Source of the DNA: Labia minor
Taxonomy: Eukaryota; Arthropoda; Insecta; Dermaptera; Spongiphoridae
DNA length: 64,000 nucleotides
NCBI GenBank assembly: GCA_963082975.1
Contig: OY720346.1
Location: 25,786,720 to 25,850,719 of the forward strand
Direction: 5' to 3'
This document shows, piece after piece, positions 35,258 to 47,395 of the stretch (the first letter of the stretch is position 1; each line of letters begins with the position of its first letter). The notes under the pieces were generated by a model that saw only the letters and a program-made list of their open reading frames with translations, made no database searches and was not told where the DNA came from. The position numbers and the translations under genes are program-made.

Positions 35258-35729
35258 CGAGGGTGGTCTGAAAAGTTTCCGTCCGGACCAAGAAAAAGGA
35301 TGTTTTTCAATTTTTTTGTTTGTTTTATTTTTCAAAATTCAAGATAGCTGAGACCTGTACGATGACAGCTGAACGTGTGTGAAATATTTTGCAAAACCAT
35401 ATGAATATGGAAAGCTGTGTGTAAAGTGGGTGCCGCATTTCCTAACGTTAGACCAAAAATTGCTTCGAAAAACCATTTCTAACGACAATTTGGCGCTGTA
35501 GGCGTAATCTAAACGAATTTTTGCGTCGATTCATAACTGTTGAGGAGACTTAAATTAAATTAAATCAAATTTAATTTATTTATTTATTTATTTATTTATT
35601 AAATTAATTAGAACACCGTTATAAGACACCGTGTTGATGGAGATCATCTTGAAAAATATAGCAAAAAATAAAAAAAATTTAAAAACATCGATTTTCTTGG
35701 CCAGGCGGGAAACTTTTCAGCCAACCTCG
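35258..35729 (+). mobile_element. Mariner relic, 472 bp
   Basis: The ends CGAGGGTGGTCTGAAAAGTT and AACTTTTCAGCCAACCTCG form inverted repeats bounded by TA. About 35405-35530 translates to KWVPHFLTLDQK and, in shifted frames, NEFLRR, which match the KWVPRLLTPDQK and EFLRR segments just before the second catalytic region of mariner transposases. Most of the gene is missing. Confidence 0.88.
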
Positions 35730-36068
35730 TAGATAATAACTCAATTTTCCTATTTTCAGTATATTTATTTGTTAAGCTGATAATTGAGATCATCGTTAAT
35801 TTATTTATTTATTTTTTTTATTAATTTATGTACATAGAAATTTTTCAATTATCCTAATTTTTATTCATATCGGGATTTTAAAAGGCACTAAATGACATTA
35901 AAGTCTTTGCAGGAAACTAATGTACACAATGGATACAATTCTTCGTCGAAAAAACTAGCTTTTACCTAAAAATGTCTTTATTTATTTAATGTTGGGATTA
36001 AATCTATACATTTTGTATAGTAATATTTGTTAATGAAAATTGCAAATAATTCAATATATTTATGAATA

Positions 36069-36208
36069 CAGCGCCGGTTCTAGGGTTTTAAGCTCATAAA
36101 AGCATCTTTCAAATAATGAATAATAATATTTTATTTTTATTATCGGCGCCCCTCAAAATTTGACGCCCTGGCCAGGCACCCGGCTTACTCCCCCTTTATC
36201 CGACGCAT
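36069..36208. mobile_element. hAT-type MITE, GGCGCC subfamily
   Basis: A 140-bp element begins CAGCGCCGGTTCTAGGG and ends TTTATCCGACGCAT. The flanking 8-mers TATGAATA and TATGTATA match at 7 of 8. It contains CGGCGCCCC and GACGCCCTGG blocks. Confidence 0.7.
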
Positions 36209-36216
36209 TATGTATA

Positions 36217-37236
36217 TTATATTATAGCAATATATACTGTAAAATTATAAATTTAAGACAATATTTTATTATTATTTTATTTTTGTTTAACAAAAAAATA
36301 AATATACATGTTTTATCTTCCCCCCTCCAAAAAATCTGATTAAAATATGTCTTTGATTTTTTTTTTAATTTTCAATGACATCGGTTATTTATTTATGGAA
36401 TTTTACCGAACAAATAATGATATTTTAACTTAACTTCATTATATTTTCTTTTAACTAATGAACAAATATTAAAAAGAGTATAATTTTATAAACTGTCTTC
36501 TTTATAATAATTTATATTTTATAATGAGTAAAAAAAGTGAAGGCCATCCTATATAAAATTAATCCAGGATTAACATATTTCCGTATATAAGTCATACGTA
36601 ATGAATTAATTTATAGATTCTCTATTACCTTGGTAGCTATTAATTTAATGGTTAATTCTCTAAAACGTATTATAATTAATTAAAATAATGATAATAATAA
36701 CAATAACAACAACCTATCTTGATTCATATTTAATGGATACCTCTAATTAAAATCTTTAACACTCCCCTCAATCGAATTTAAATTTAAAATGAGATGAATA
36801 ATTTTAATTCTCTCTCTCTCTCTGTCTCTCTCTTTCCCATTCTCTTCAGTTTGTTCATTATAACTAATCCACGTTGAAATAATCGAATCGAATAGAGTTG
36901 GGTTACGAATTCGACATGGTTAGAAATTCATGAGGTTAACGTTTTAGTTTCTATTTTTTTTTTTTTTTTTAATTTTTTTTTTCTTTCTTCACGCGCATAT
37001 TTCCACATATTTAATCGCGATTAGGTCACACATTGAGGCAAACATCAACTGCCTCTGATGTCACCCGCCTCGAGGTTTATCATCCAGAGTAACAGGCTTA
37101 AAATAGATACGATACTTTGTTGGGAGGAAATTTATAGCCTTCCAAATAAATCAACCCTAAGATAAAATTATCTTATAATATAATTATTTATAAGAAAAAT
37201 TTTACTAAGGAAAAATGATGAATACTAATTAAACTA
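36217..37236. other. Intergenic DNA with a GC-richer patch at 37010-37140
   Basis: The first part is AT-rich with a (CT)n tract at about 36811-36834. The patch at 37010-37140 has mixed composition and includes GGTCACACATTGAGGC and GATGTCACCCGCCTCGAGG. It is not repeated in the window and has no long frame. It may be regulatory. Confidence 0.35.
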
Positions 37237-37769
37237 TTTTTACCGACCGACGATAGTAAGGGAGGTATTGTTTTCACACCAAATTTCACACGTAGAGATT
37301 TTTACATATCTCCACGAATCATGCATTTTCTTAACAGAAAAAAGTATTTTTAGCATGATGTCTGTCCGTCCGTATAGATGTGTACAGCCTGAACGGCTCA
37401 ACGGATTTTGATGAAATTTGGTATATTTACAAATTGATCAACTTTTGGTGCAAATCCGAAAACCGGAAGTGGTAGTATTAGCGATCGACGATAGGAAGGG
37501 AAGGGTTATTTTCACACCAAATTTCACATGAGGAGATTTTTTTACATATCTCCACGAATGATGCACTTTGTATTGGTTTTATCCTCGAGAAAAATCATTT
37601 TTATTAGTTTTTTCTTAATTTACAATTATATGACGTCATCCATCCATTCATGACGTCACAGCCTCGTCTTACATATATATTATAATTAAAATAAAATTAA
37701 AAATATTTATGTTATATGCCTATCTGTTTTTTATTACATTAATAGATATATTAAAATTATTTAAAATTA
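37237..37769 (+). mobile_element. Family A dispersed repeat, copy 5 (truncated)
   Basis: It begins TTTTTACCGACCGACGATAG and follows the family through the paired TGACGTCA sites. It then stops near GATATATTAAAATTATTT, without the distal CCGTCGGTCGG hairpin end. The GTCC tract is short (TGTCCGTCCGTA). Confidence 0.85.
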
Positions 37770-38299
37770 TTGTTAATTTATTAATTTTTAATCAGAAAAA
37801 GGCTTTTGTAGAAACCTGAAAACTACATTTATAACACTATTTACAAATATTTACAATTATTTACATATTTACATTTATTTATTTAAATAAAAATTAAATT
37901 AAATTTATGAGTATCACTTTCTTTTCTATGTTTTTAAATAACCAACCACCAATATTTCTTGTTCATGTTTGGGTCTTTCTCCATATTTGATATTTCCATA
38001 GAATACCTGGGACTTTTCCGTCAAGGTAGGGATCATAAATTATTCTTTTGTCGCTTTTTTTTCGAAAGACATGGTAGATTATTGGGATATTATTGCTGTC
38101 CTGTAGATAACCATTTGCATCCAGGTATGGCTCTACCCTAGGGCTGTAGTTCTGCAAACGATGATGATGATGATACATTGAAAGTCCAAATGAACACATA
38201 AGATTGAAGGATTATACATAAATTAAAAACATTCAATCTAAGTAATTATATATCACTTTATCGATTTGTTGTTGTTTTAATGTATTTATTTTAAAATTG

Positions 38300-38795
38300 T
38301 TTACCGACGATAGGAAGAGAAGGTATTGTTTTCACACCAAATTTCACATGTGGGGATTTTTACATATCTCCACGAATCATGCATTTTGTTAACAGAAAAA
38401 AGCATTTTTAGCATGATGTCTGTCAGTCCGTCCGTCCGTATAGATGTGTACAGCTTGAACGGCTCAACGGGTTTTGATAAAATTTGGTTTATTTGCTTAA
38501 TGCATCAGTAGCATGAATTCCTCAATTTTTGGTGTATATTTGGAAACCGGAAGTGGTAGTTTACAAAGTATTAATTTTATATTCATTGTCAAATTTAAAT
38601 ATAGTAATGATAAATAATTGATTAATTAAACTAAAAATAAAAACTAAGATAATATAATTTAGTCATTTTATTTCAAGTTTTAAAAATATTTTTTTTCTTA
38701 CATTTTATATATATACCTACGTATAATGTTGTTTCGAAATTAATTTATTTCAAATCGTCGGTCCGTTCTGTGCCTGGCCACAACTTCTATTTTTC
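38300..38795 (+). mobile_element. Family A dispersed repeat, copy 6 (divergent)
   Basis: The left end TTTACCGACGATAGGAAG and the module with GAACGGCTCAACGGG are recognisable. The centre is replaced by AT-rich sequence. The right end retains AATTAATTTATTTCAAATCG then TCGGTCCG. It is the most diverged copy. Confidence 0.7.
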
Positions 38796-39111
38796 ATATT
38801 ATTACCTAAATTAACTTTTTGATCCTGTTAAAAACTTATTTTTGTGTAAAAATTGAATTTCATTTAAGAGTCTAGGGATTTTTTAAAATATTTACTATAT
38901 TTTAAGCGCGTACCCTTATAGGATACCTAATCATTGAATAAATTATATTTTATTTTTTTAGTAAATTAAATAATTAAAATTATTATTAGATTAAAAAATT
39001 ATTAATAAATATCAATCTATATAAAAATAAAAACAACGCAATGATTAAAGTGTCTTAATAGTCTGATTTTGGAAACATCATAATTCCAGTCAACTCTTAA
39101 TTATAAATACA

Positions 39112-39113
<2 letters not shown>

Positions 39114-39144
<31 letters not shown>
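39114..39144. repeat. (TTA)n microsatellite
   Basis: About ten TTA units are uninterrupted. Confidence 0.9.
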
Positions 39145-39146
<2 letters not shown>

Positions 39147-39289
39147 TTGAAGTATTTTGGTAATACCCAAAGCTATTAAATTTTATTTAAAAATATGCTG
39201 TGATGAAAATGTGACTTATTCTTTATTTTTTTACTCTTTCTATATGGTTAAAAGTGAATTGTAAGAGGACGAAAGGAAACAAAACAAAC

Positions 39290-39580
39290 GCAAATTGTTG
39301 TCCCTTTTATCTTCTTCCTGGAGTCGGATTCTATTTATGCGTTTAAGGCCCGACTGCTTTCATGTGGAATTCGCTAACATTAGAATGGCACTCACTTTCG
39401 TCTGGAATCTGGAATGTCGTTTGCAATTGCAATCTGACTATTTATAATAAAAAATGAAGCGGAGCATTGGCTGGCCGACTGGCATTTGGCCACCGGGCCT
39501 TTTGCGGAGGCCACCTCTCGTTCCGATGTCACTCGAATCCGATTGACAAACGATTCCTCAATTAAATACGATGCTAAGAA
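39290..39580. other. GC-richer non-coding island
   Basis: About 290 bases near half G+C contain GCGTTTAAGGCCCGACTGC, GGAATGTCGTTTGCAATTGC and TTTGGCCACCGGGCCTTTTG. There is no open frame of useful length, no inverted ends and no second copy in the window. In so AT-rich a genome this could be a conserved regulatory element or a non-coding exon. Confidence 0.35.
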
Positions 39581-40027
39581 TACAAAGAGAGAGAGAAGAC
39601 AGGAGAGATGGCCAAGCTACAAAATATTCTACATTATAACATAAAATACTCAGCACGCGGCCAATTTTATTTTTAATCTCTCTCATTCTATTCGTTCTAA
39701 GAATCGACGAAACTAGATATAATCAAACTAATATATTCCACTCTTTGCCTGCGGTACCTTTAGAACAACCAATCAACGCATTATCTATTGTTTCGTTGAA
39801 CAATCACAATAAATAAAAATTAACAATTAAGAACCAAATCATTTTGACCTTTGCTTCTTGAAAAATTTCAGTCTTATAAATAAATAATAATAAATAAATA
39901 AAATAATTAGTTTTAATAAAATATAATTATAAATAATATTAATTATTACTGTTAAAATAGATTAATAACCCAATTGAAAATAAAATTGATTTAATTAATT
40001 TATTTTGTTTAACTTAAGAATTTTAAT

Positions 40028-40295
40028 AAAAAAAACAAACAAAAACTGACTTTGTACGTCCTAAGCAAGGACACGCCTATCAATGAGGTGACCTATGATC
40101 AGTAGAACGGGTCCTCTCAAACTTTACCTTGATTTTCTAGATCAAGTAGCTGTTCCCCAATGTTGTTCCCGGAGGCTGGGTTGACTCCGTCCCTTAGACC
40201 CCAGCTAGGGAAATTCCCTTGCCAGGCCCGGGACTTAAACACGGGACCATGTGAATGTGAGGCAGGTTCGCTACCCACACACCCAATGGCGCCCT
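40028..40295 (-). mobile_element. tRNA-derived SINE
   Basis: A 268-bp insertion is flanked by a perfect 14-bp duplication, TTAAGAATTTTAAT (40014-40027 and 40296-40309). Read on the minus strand, the head has an A-box-like TGGGTAGCGAACCTG and a B-box-like GTGTTTAAGTCC, spaced as in tRNA genes. The body ends in a T/G-rich tail (GTTTTTGTTTGTTTTTT). This is typical SINE structure made by LINE machinery. Confidence 0.85.
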
Positions 40296-40487
40296 TTAAG
40301 AATTTTAATTAAAGGTATAATTAATACACGTAAGAATTGTAAGTTTTGAAGTCTAATTTAAAAAAATAATGTATAATAGTCAAGGGACATGACTTATAAT
40401 AAAAATTAACATTTAAATCCGTTTTGAAGATTTCATTTTTTAATGTATTTTATTTTGTTTAATATTTTCCTTTATCATTATATATAT

Positions 40488-41524
40488 AACTAGCTGATCA
40501 GAGCGCCTTCGGCGCTCTTCACACCTAGACGGGGGCTCCGCCCCCTGTACCCCCCCCCCCCGAGTGTCCCTATTCTGAGCTATAACAATCTAACTCCTAC
40601 CCTATCCTATCTCTCTCACGTTCCTTCCTACATTGTCCACCCTGTTCACAATTAGTCTTCCAAACGGACGTTTTCCAATCGAACTCCCACCAATATATTT
40701 TACTCTCCCATGCTAGCCATGTGCCCTGTCGGCCCCAGCCTTCTCTATTTTATGACCTATAATTTAATAATTTTGATCCCCTTTGATAATAATTTCCCGA
40801 TTGCAACCTCGATTTAAATTCTTTGCAAATATTATTCTCTCTGATACTAATTATTTTGTCTTATCACTATTAATTTCAAACCCCATCAATTTTCCTGCCT
40901 CGATTAATTTTTTTATGCTACTTTAAATGTTAATAATTTATTTAAAAAAAAATCAGAGTAAACAAAATAAAAATAAAATATAAAATTAGCATAACACTAA
41001 ACTACTATAAAAATAATATTAAAAAATATATTATATATTAAAATCTTACGTGAAAATCCAATTATGAGATCAAATTTTCCTAATTAAAATAATTTACTCA
41101 CATAATCTTAAAAATTAATAGTATTAAATTATAGCCGTAATGTGAATGTTTTCAAAGTTTAAAAGGCCAATAAGATCAATTGAGATATTGTAAATATCAA
41201 TAGATATATAAAAAGATTTTTTTCTGCACATTGCTCAGAATTTAAATTACCGCCAAATTATCGCCACCAGCGCCTCTATGATCTAGTATCGTAACTAAAC
41301 TATTTTTAATTAATATTCTTTATAATTTTTTTAAAATTTTTCTAATTAAAAAATCGAAAATCGGGCTTCGAGGTCTGGTGGCCAGCCCCTTTGTGCTTCC
41401 GTGTAAAAAATTCCAGGTCTCTGCGTGCGATAGTTTTTGCTGGAGAGCTCGGTCAAACAAACACACAGACAAACAGACAAACAAACAGACAGACACATTA
41501 CACTTGCTTTTATTATTATAGATA
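40488..41524. repeat. Composite non-autonomous repeat, family C
   Basis: It begins TAGCTGATCAGAGCGCC with GC-rich palindromes (GGCGCTC, GGGGGCTCCGCCCCC) and ends with CAGACA/CAAACA repeats and TTTTATTATTATAGATAT. Elements with a TAGCTGA-type start and a TATAGAT-type end are common in invertebrate genomes, but I cannot name the superfamily. The middle includes a segment at about 41215-41245 that recurs near 50796-50826. Confidence 0.5.
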
Positions 41525-41559
41525 TCGTCACTCACTCACTCACTGGCCCCGTAAACCGT

Positions 41560-42490
41560 GACGCTCGGGCTCAATCGGTTACATTCGGTTTTATTCGGCC
41601 ACATGGCGACTCTCTTCTTTCAGTGGGTCTTTCAAAAAAACAAAATTCTTCTGTAAATAAATGGTAATTTGATTTTTAAGTGTTTTAAAAATTTTTTAAT
41701 GGAATATACATATATATATATATCATTCTTTTAAATTTAATTAAATATTGAATTAAATTGAATTAAATAATTTGATTATTTTTTAAATTATTTACTAATT
41801 TAATTATCAAAAATTAATTTTTAAATTAAATTTTTTAAATATAATATATTTAAATTATTATTTAATATATACATATTATTATAATTATATTATATTTACC
41901 GGGACCCCGATCCTCGGCTCTGTAATTAAGTTAAAAAAAATGATTCATTATTATTGTGTTTGGCTGGTAATATTAATTCCTGATTCACCGAATCGCTATT
42001 CAAATAATTTAAAAATACCTCTATTTTTTAAATTATTATTTAAATTATTATTAAATTTTAACTTAAAATTAACTATTTAATTAATTGCTGAAAACCACGA
42101 TAAAATGAAATTGCATTGACCGTTTACAATGTGTTCGTCTAGTATTAAAATAGTGAATAATTATATTTCAGAATAACTGATAGTTTTTAATTTTAATATC
42201 CATCTTTCTATCAAATAAGTATTTTAAATTTTATATCAATTAAATATAATATTCTTAAAATTATTATAGAAAAAAACAATGGAGTTTCCAAAAAATAAAA
42301 AAGATTTTTAAGAAAGAAATATGAATAAAATTTAATTGAAGAGTGGTATTAAATGATATTTTTAACATAAATAAAGATTTGTTTTTATATAAAATAAATA
42401 AAAATAGATTTATTTGATTGTTTCACATTTAATAATTGTTTTTTAAACAAATTTTCAATACAATAGGTGAGATTAAATTGATTAAAAGTA
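41560..42490. other. AT-rich DNA downstream of the first lectin gene
   Basis: Low-complexity sequence. The minus-strand gene ends at 42498, and a likely polyadenylation signal AATAAA (minus strand) lies near 42411-42416. Confidence 0.5.
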
Positions 42491-42497
42491 TTTTTCT

Positions 42498-43826
42498 TTA
42501 GTTTTCACAGAGTACACCATGAATTTCTTCATCGCAATTTCTTGTCTCTAATTCTTGACCAACGAGAACTGTGCACATTACAGAGACAAGGTTGGCTTCA
42601 GGCTGATTTTTGGCCCATCCAAGTGTTTTCTTATGTTCTTTATCTAAAAAATAAAAATAAGAAATAATTAAACACTCATTCAAAAACTTAAAACAAGATG
42701 AAAGAACTCTAATTCAATTTTATAATTAGTCAATAATAAATCTTTTTATATTTAATAAAATAGAACAATAATTACAGTTAACGTTGATTCCAGTTTTATC
42801 TGGCATTACATAAATACCGGCCCAAGCAGATTGACAACCTTTGTCAGCCATCAAGTTGGAAACATTCATTATTTCATCTTCACTAGACATATCCACTAAA
42901 TTACCATTTTGTCGATTACATATCTACAGAAAATAAATAAATAAAAAAAAAGATTTTAATATTTTTTTGATAATAAACTCCAAAAGATAATGTGATTAGA
43001 AAAAAAATCAATTTATTCAATCAAAATTATTTTCTATAAATTATATTATATTTATTAAGGGAATTTTTATTAAAAGACCACATTATATTTGTATAAAATT
43101 ATTTATTAAATTAAAATAATTGTACAACGTTTCAACTGCTTATTCTGCAGTCGTTTTCAAGTAACCGTACGCTTGCTCCGATTCAAGCGGACTGATGCAT
43201 GTTGGGACACGTCACCTCTTATATAGGCAGTGATTATATTATAATTTTTAAGAGAATTTTTATTAAAAGACCACATTATTTGTATAAAATTATTTATTAA
43301 ATTAAAATAATTGTACAACGTTTCAACTGCTTATTCTGCAGTCGTTTTCAAGTAACCGTACGCTTGCTCCGATTCAAGCGGACTGATGCATGTTAGGACA
43401 CGTCACCTGAGGTGTACAATTATTTTAATTTAATAAATAATTTTATACAAATAATGTGGTCTTTTAATAAAAATTCTCTTAATAATTATCAAAATAACCA
43501 CAAAAGCTTTAATAAATACATTTATATTATAATTTATTATTAAAACAATATGAATCACCGATTTAAAAATTAGAATATTAAAAAATGAAAAATAGGTAGT
43601 AATACCGAGGAATTATTATAAATTTAAGCTAATTTTTAAAAGATCTTCCTTTTAATTTCTTATAAAACAAATTCAGCAAAGTTAATATATAATTTAATTA
43701 AAAAATTACCGTTATAGCATCGGTGACATTGACATTGATGTCGTAGAGACTATAAATGGGTGTTTGGGCTTGTATAACAATCAACACTCCAGCCATTATG
43801 GCCATCAATAATAATTGAGATGACAT
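42498..43826 (-). CDS. Secreted C-type-lectin-like protein, gene 1
   Basis: Three exons on the minus strand, 43710-43826, 42776-42923 and 42498-42643, join in frame (intron phases 0 and 1, all GT-AG) into 136 residues. Residues 1 to about 21 are a signal peptide (MSSQLLLMAIMAGVLIVIQA), so the product is probably secreted. The rest resembles a short C-type lectin domain: ICNRQNGNLVDMSSEDEI, then CQSAWAGIYV, then LGWAKNQPEANLVSVMC, ending NCDEEIHGVLCEN. The C-terminal NCDE...VLCE pattern matches the last conserved cysteines of the fold. A WND motif is not present, so classical calcium-dependent sugar binding is doubtful. Intron 1 holds a foldback repeat. The gene is divergent from its paralog at 45833, about 2 kb away. 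Confidence 0.85.
43055..43482. repeat. Foldback element with duplicated half, in lectin intron 1
   Basis: The part at 43248-43482 begins TTAAGAGAATTTTTATT and ends with the inverse, giving long inverted arms of roughly 70 bp around a GC-richer core (GTACGCTTGCTCCGATTC). A second left half, 43055-43247, precedes it in the same direction with period 193. TTAA at both ends suggests a TTAA-targeting MITE, but this is only suggestive. Confidence 0.7.
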
Positions 43827-45832
43827 TTTGCAAAAAGATTTTGTTACTGCCTAACCTCAAATGAATATTATCTACACTGATTTCTTGTACTTTTATAAGT
43901 ATATATATATACATGTATAGATATATATATCTACTAAATTCAATCAAAAATCTCTACACATCTTATCAAACTAATGACGTCAAATCATTTGATGAATATA
44001 ATTGATTATTATTATAAAAACAGATAAACACTATATAAAATGTTTTACGTAAATTTAATTTTAGATTTGATTTATTTTTATCAAAACTAAAATCTTAATT
44101 AGAATAACCATAACTCAATTATAAAAATATCATAATAAACATATTTGATACATAATTAAATAGACGTAATAGAGTTATTTTATTAATTTATTTGTTTTTA
44201 ACTTTCAAAACACTACAAATATGATTTTGATTTTTATATTCCTTTAAATCTGTATGTCCATTCGTGTATTATGTATATACGTATATGAAGATGAAAGTAT
44301 TGAATACTTTTACACTATTCGATTGTCATTTTTATGAAAAATTAATAATAAAACTAATTTTTCTAAAATTAAGCAATATTTAAGATTAATGTTTCTAGAT
44401 AATTATATCTAGAGGTCAAAATATTTTTTCATACCTTTATGTTCTGAAAAGTAATTTAAAACAAGATATTGAACTAAATAAAGTAAATAAAAATTGTAAA
44501 CATAACATAAATAAATTTTCTAAATTTTGTCTCCAATGTACTTTATTTTAAGATATTAACTGCATAAGTACTTTAATTTTGCATTTAATATAAATTAAAT
44601 TAATAGTTTTTAATTTTCTAGGCTTCTCATTACGCTTTTGATGTAGAGTATAATAATTATATATAATTGATATATTTCTAATTTTTATCTCTCTCTAACG
44701 AATTTGATCTATCTATATTTTATTAGTAGTATACTATAAGCTATATAATTTTTTATTATAAATTATTTTGATAATTATGAATTTAACGTTTATTCAGAAG
44801 ATAAATGAATTGAAATGTTCAATCATGACACATTTCATTTCAATTTGAATTTTACTATTTTTATATTTATTATTTATTATTTATTTTTATAGAATTATTT
44901 AATTATTTCTAATATTATTAATTATTATTAAAGTTAATCAAACTTTAATAGAAAAAATTAAAATTAACCTACCTTTCATTTCTACCACCTATTAGTTTCT
45001 TAACAGCTTTCAGTTTTTTTTAACATTATTTTATAAGTCATATTTGCTATGAACAAAGTAAATTTTAACCTACGTAGATAAAAATCGTGCTGGGACAATC
45101 TGCCCAAGATTTAACTCAAATTTGTACTCTTATTTTTGAATGGAAGTCAAATTAATGCTTTTTCAAAAGATTGTATTAACTTATATTAATTTTACAATCT
45201 TAAATTCTTGGAAAGGGTTACTTACCTTTTATAACTTTTACTACTACCTTCTATAATGACTTTAACAGACATAACTATCATAAATCCTTTTAATAAAAAT
45301 ATTATATAGTATATAAAATTGTAAAATTTAAAAAAATATTCTTATTATTCATTCATAGTTACTCTATTTGGAGTATTTTACACGGGCAAGAAGAGTATTA
45401 AAAACCTAAAATTGTATAAATATGTATGTATGTGTGAGTATTTATAGTTACACTCTTTAAGTTATAAAAACATTTGTTTTTTTAAATATAGTTATCTCTA
45501 ATTATGATTGACATACGTCATCATGTGCAAATATATCAACCTTTAAAATTTACTTTATGTTTATAATGTATTTTATATATTTTATATTCATAAATGTTAT
45601 CTATCTTATTTTAATTAGTAAAAAAAACAATTTCTTTTCATGTTTATCTGAATTGATAGCACTTAAAATAAGATTAATTGATCATTCAGATATTATTTTG
45701 CTGTGATTGCTTATATATACGTCAACGATAAAAAATATAATTATATATATATATTATATATAAATACTTGTGTATAATCATAGAATAAGTTATTTACATT
45801 CTGACAACGAATTAAGAACAAACATTTAAAAA
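43827..45832. promoter_or_regulatory. Divergent intergenic region between two lectin genes
   Basis: About 2 kb of AT-rich DNA must hold both promoters. On the gene 1 side, TATAAAAG on the minus strand (near 43893) and a TCAGTG initiator-like string (near 43878) lie 50-70 bases before the start codon. On the gene 2 side TATATAAATA near 45757 lies about 75 bases before the start codon. Alternating AT sequence makes TATA-like strings common here, so these are suggestions. Confidence 0.3.
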
Positions 45833-46798
45833 ATGATGCGATTGTTGGTAGTGTCTTTCTTAGTGGTTTGTTTGATTTCCATCGGAAGTGCTGAATCCAC
45901 TTATCAAATTTTAGATGTTCAAGTGCCATACGATCAGGCATATAAGGTACGTGAATTTTTGAGATTCTTATGTGAAATGATTAAAAATAATAATTGTTTG
46001 TAGAGTTTAAATATTCAAAAACGAAATTTGTTATATTTAACAAAAGAATAAACATTTAATAAGTATGAATTCAATTTATAAATTTAGTGTAGATTACATA
46101 TTCATCGCATATGCTATTGCAAAATGTCTACTTTTAAGAACATTTTTAATTTTTTTTTATAATTGTTATTTTAAATTTTTTACCTTTGAAATTTAAATTC
46201 TAGTTCTGTAATTCCAGGACTATAACTCTATGCTACGTTTGGATTAATTAATTAAGAAACTTCCTTAAAGATGTTGGAGGAAGGAAAAATTACTGATTAT
46301 GGTTTATTGAAGAAATAAAATAAATATTGAAAATTTTTTTTTTGCTTTGTTTAGATTTGCGACGAGGTAGCAAACAGTCGTTTGGTCGTAATTAATTCAC
46401 CATCAGAAAGGTATGCTTTAAGAAGTTTAGCAAGTGATTCTGGAATAACAGATTTTTGGACTGGTGCTGTAGGACTTCCAGATGATGTTTTGATCTATCT
46501 TGATGGTAAATGATCTTTACTTTAAATTCATTACAATTTTTTTAATAATATTTAATATTTACATTAAAGATTAAACAGTTTTTAAAATTATTATATTATA
46601 AAAATAATCTTAATTGAATTAATGTCTTCTTTAGGTACCATGCCAAGTGAATTTGATCGAAGTACAATATTACGAAAAGGCGATGATATATCGTTATGTG
46701 GTATGTCAAACGACCGAGCTGAACAAACATTGGTACCCTGTAATGAAATACACTCTGTAATCTGTGAAAGTGATCCAACAGATTGTTCAGTCAATTAG
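45833..46798 (+). CDS. Secreted C-type-lectin-like protein, gene 2
   Basis: Exons 45833-45946, 46355-46505 and 46635-46798 join in frame (phases 0 and 1, GT-AG) into 142 residues. The signal peptide is MMRLLVVSFLVVCLISIGSA. The mature part reads YQILDVQVPYDQAYKICDEV, then RLVVINSPSERYALRSLAS, then DFWTGAVGLPDDVLIYLDG. The last exon ends LVPCNEIHSVICESDPTDCS. The pattern of an early cysteine, an F/W-W-T-G block, then C...H..ICE near the end is that of a C-type lectin domain. A WND motif is lacking. Exon structure and intron phases match gene 1, so the two are paralogs from a local duplication with inversion. Confidence 0.88.
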
Positions 46799-46799
46799 T

Positions 46800-47390
46800 T
46801 ATTCAATCATTTCTAAAATGAAAAACAATTAATTGTTAATTAATGTTCTTTATATATTAAATAATTAAATGCTCTTTTAAATCAAAAATTGTATTTATTT
46901 ATTATATAAATAAATATATTATTTATCTTTATCAAATAAATCTCTTTAAAAAGTTGTTTCTAAATAAATATTTAATTTTTTTATTTTCTTCTTGGAGTTT
47001 TTCTTAAAAATTAAAAAGATTTTTTATTATTTATTATTTACTATATAAATCCTTTAAATAAAAAAATATACTAAATCAGTGATATTGTAAATAAAGAAAG
47101 ATTTTTTTAATAACTTCTAATTTAAAAAGAATTAAAATGATTTTTTATCATAATTTATTTATAATTTCTTTCAAATAAATTCTATCAATTTTATCAGTTC
47201 TAGTATTTATTGCAGAGAGTTTTATTAAAAATTAAATGACAAAAAAATATACAATATATTATTAGATTTAATTATCGAATAGTAAACTTTTTTTTTAATT
47301 TATTAAATTATTAAATTTATTAATGAATATTTAATTGGATAAAACATATGACATAATTGAGTTTGAGTGACGATACTTTCGCCTTCATAA
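46800..47390. other. AT-rich DNA after the second lectin gene
   Basis: AATAAA near 46907 could serve as the polyadenylation signal of the lectin gene. No other gene is visible. Confidence 0.4.
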
Positions 47391-47395
47391 GAAAA

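Noticed and set aside
41320-41667. Frames with VCLSVCL repeats and their opposite-strand partner
   Set aside because: They are translations of the CAGACA/CAAACA simple-repeat end of the family C repeat.
43120-43200. Hammerhead-ribozyme-like motif (GAAAACGACTGC...GTTGAAACG on the minus strand)
   Set aside because: The GAAAC part fits loosely but the CTGATGA core is absent, so a ribozyme cannot be supported.
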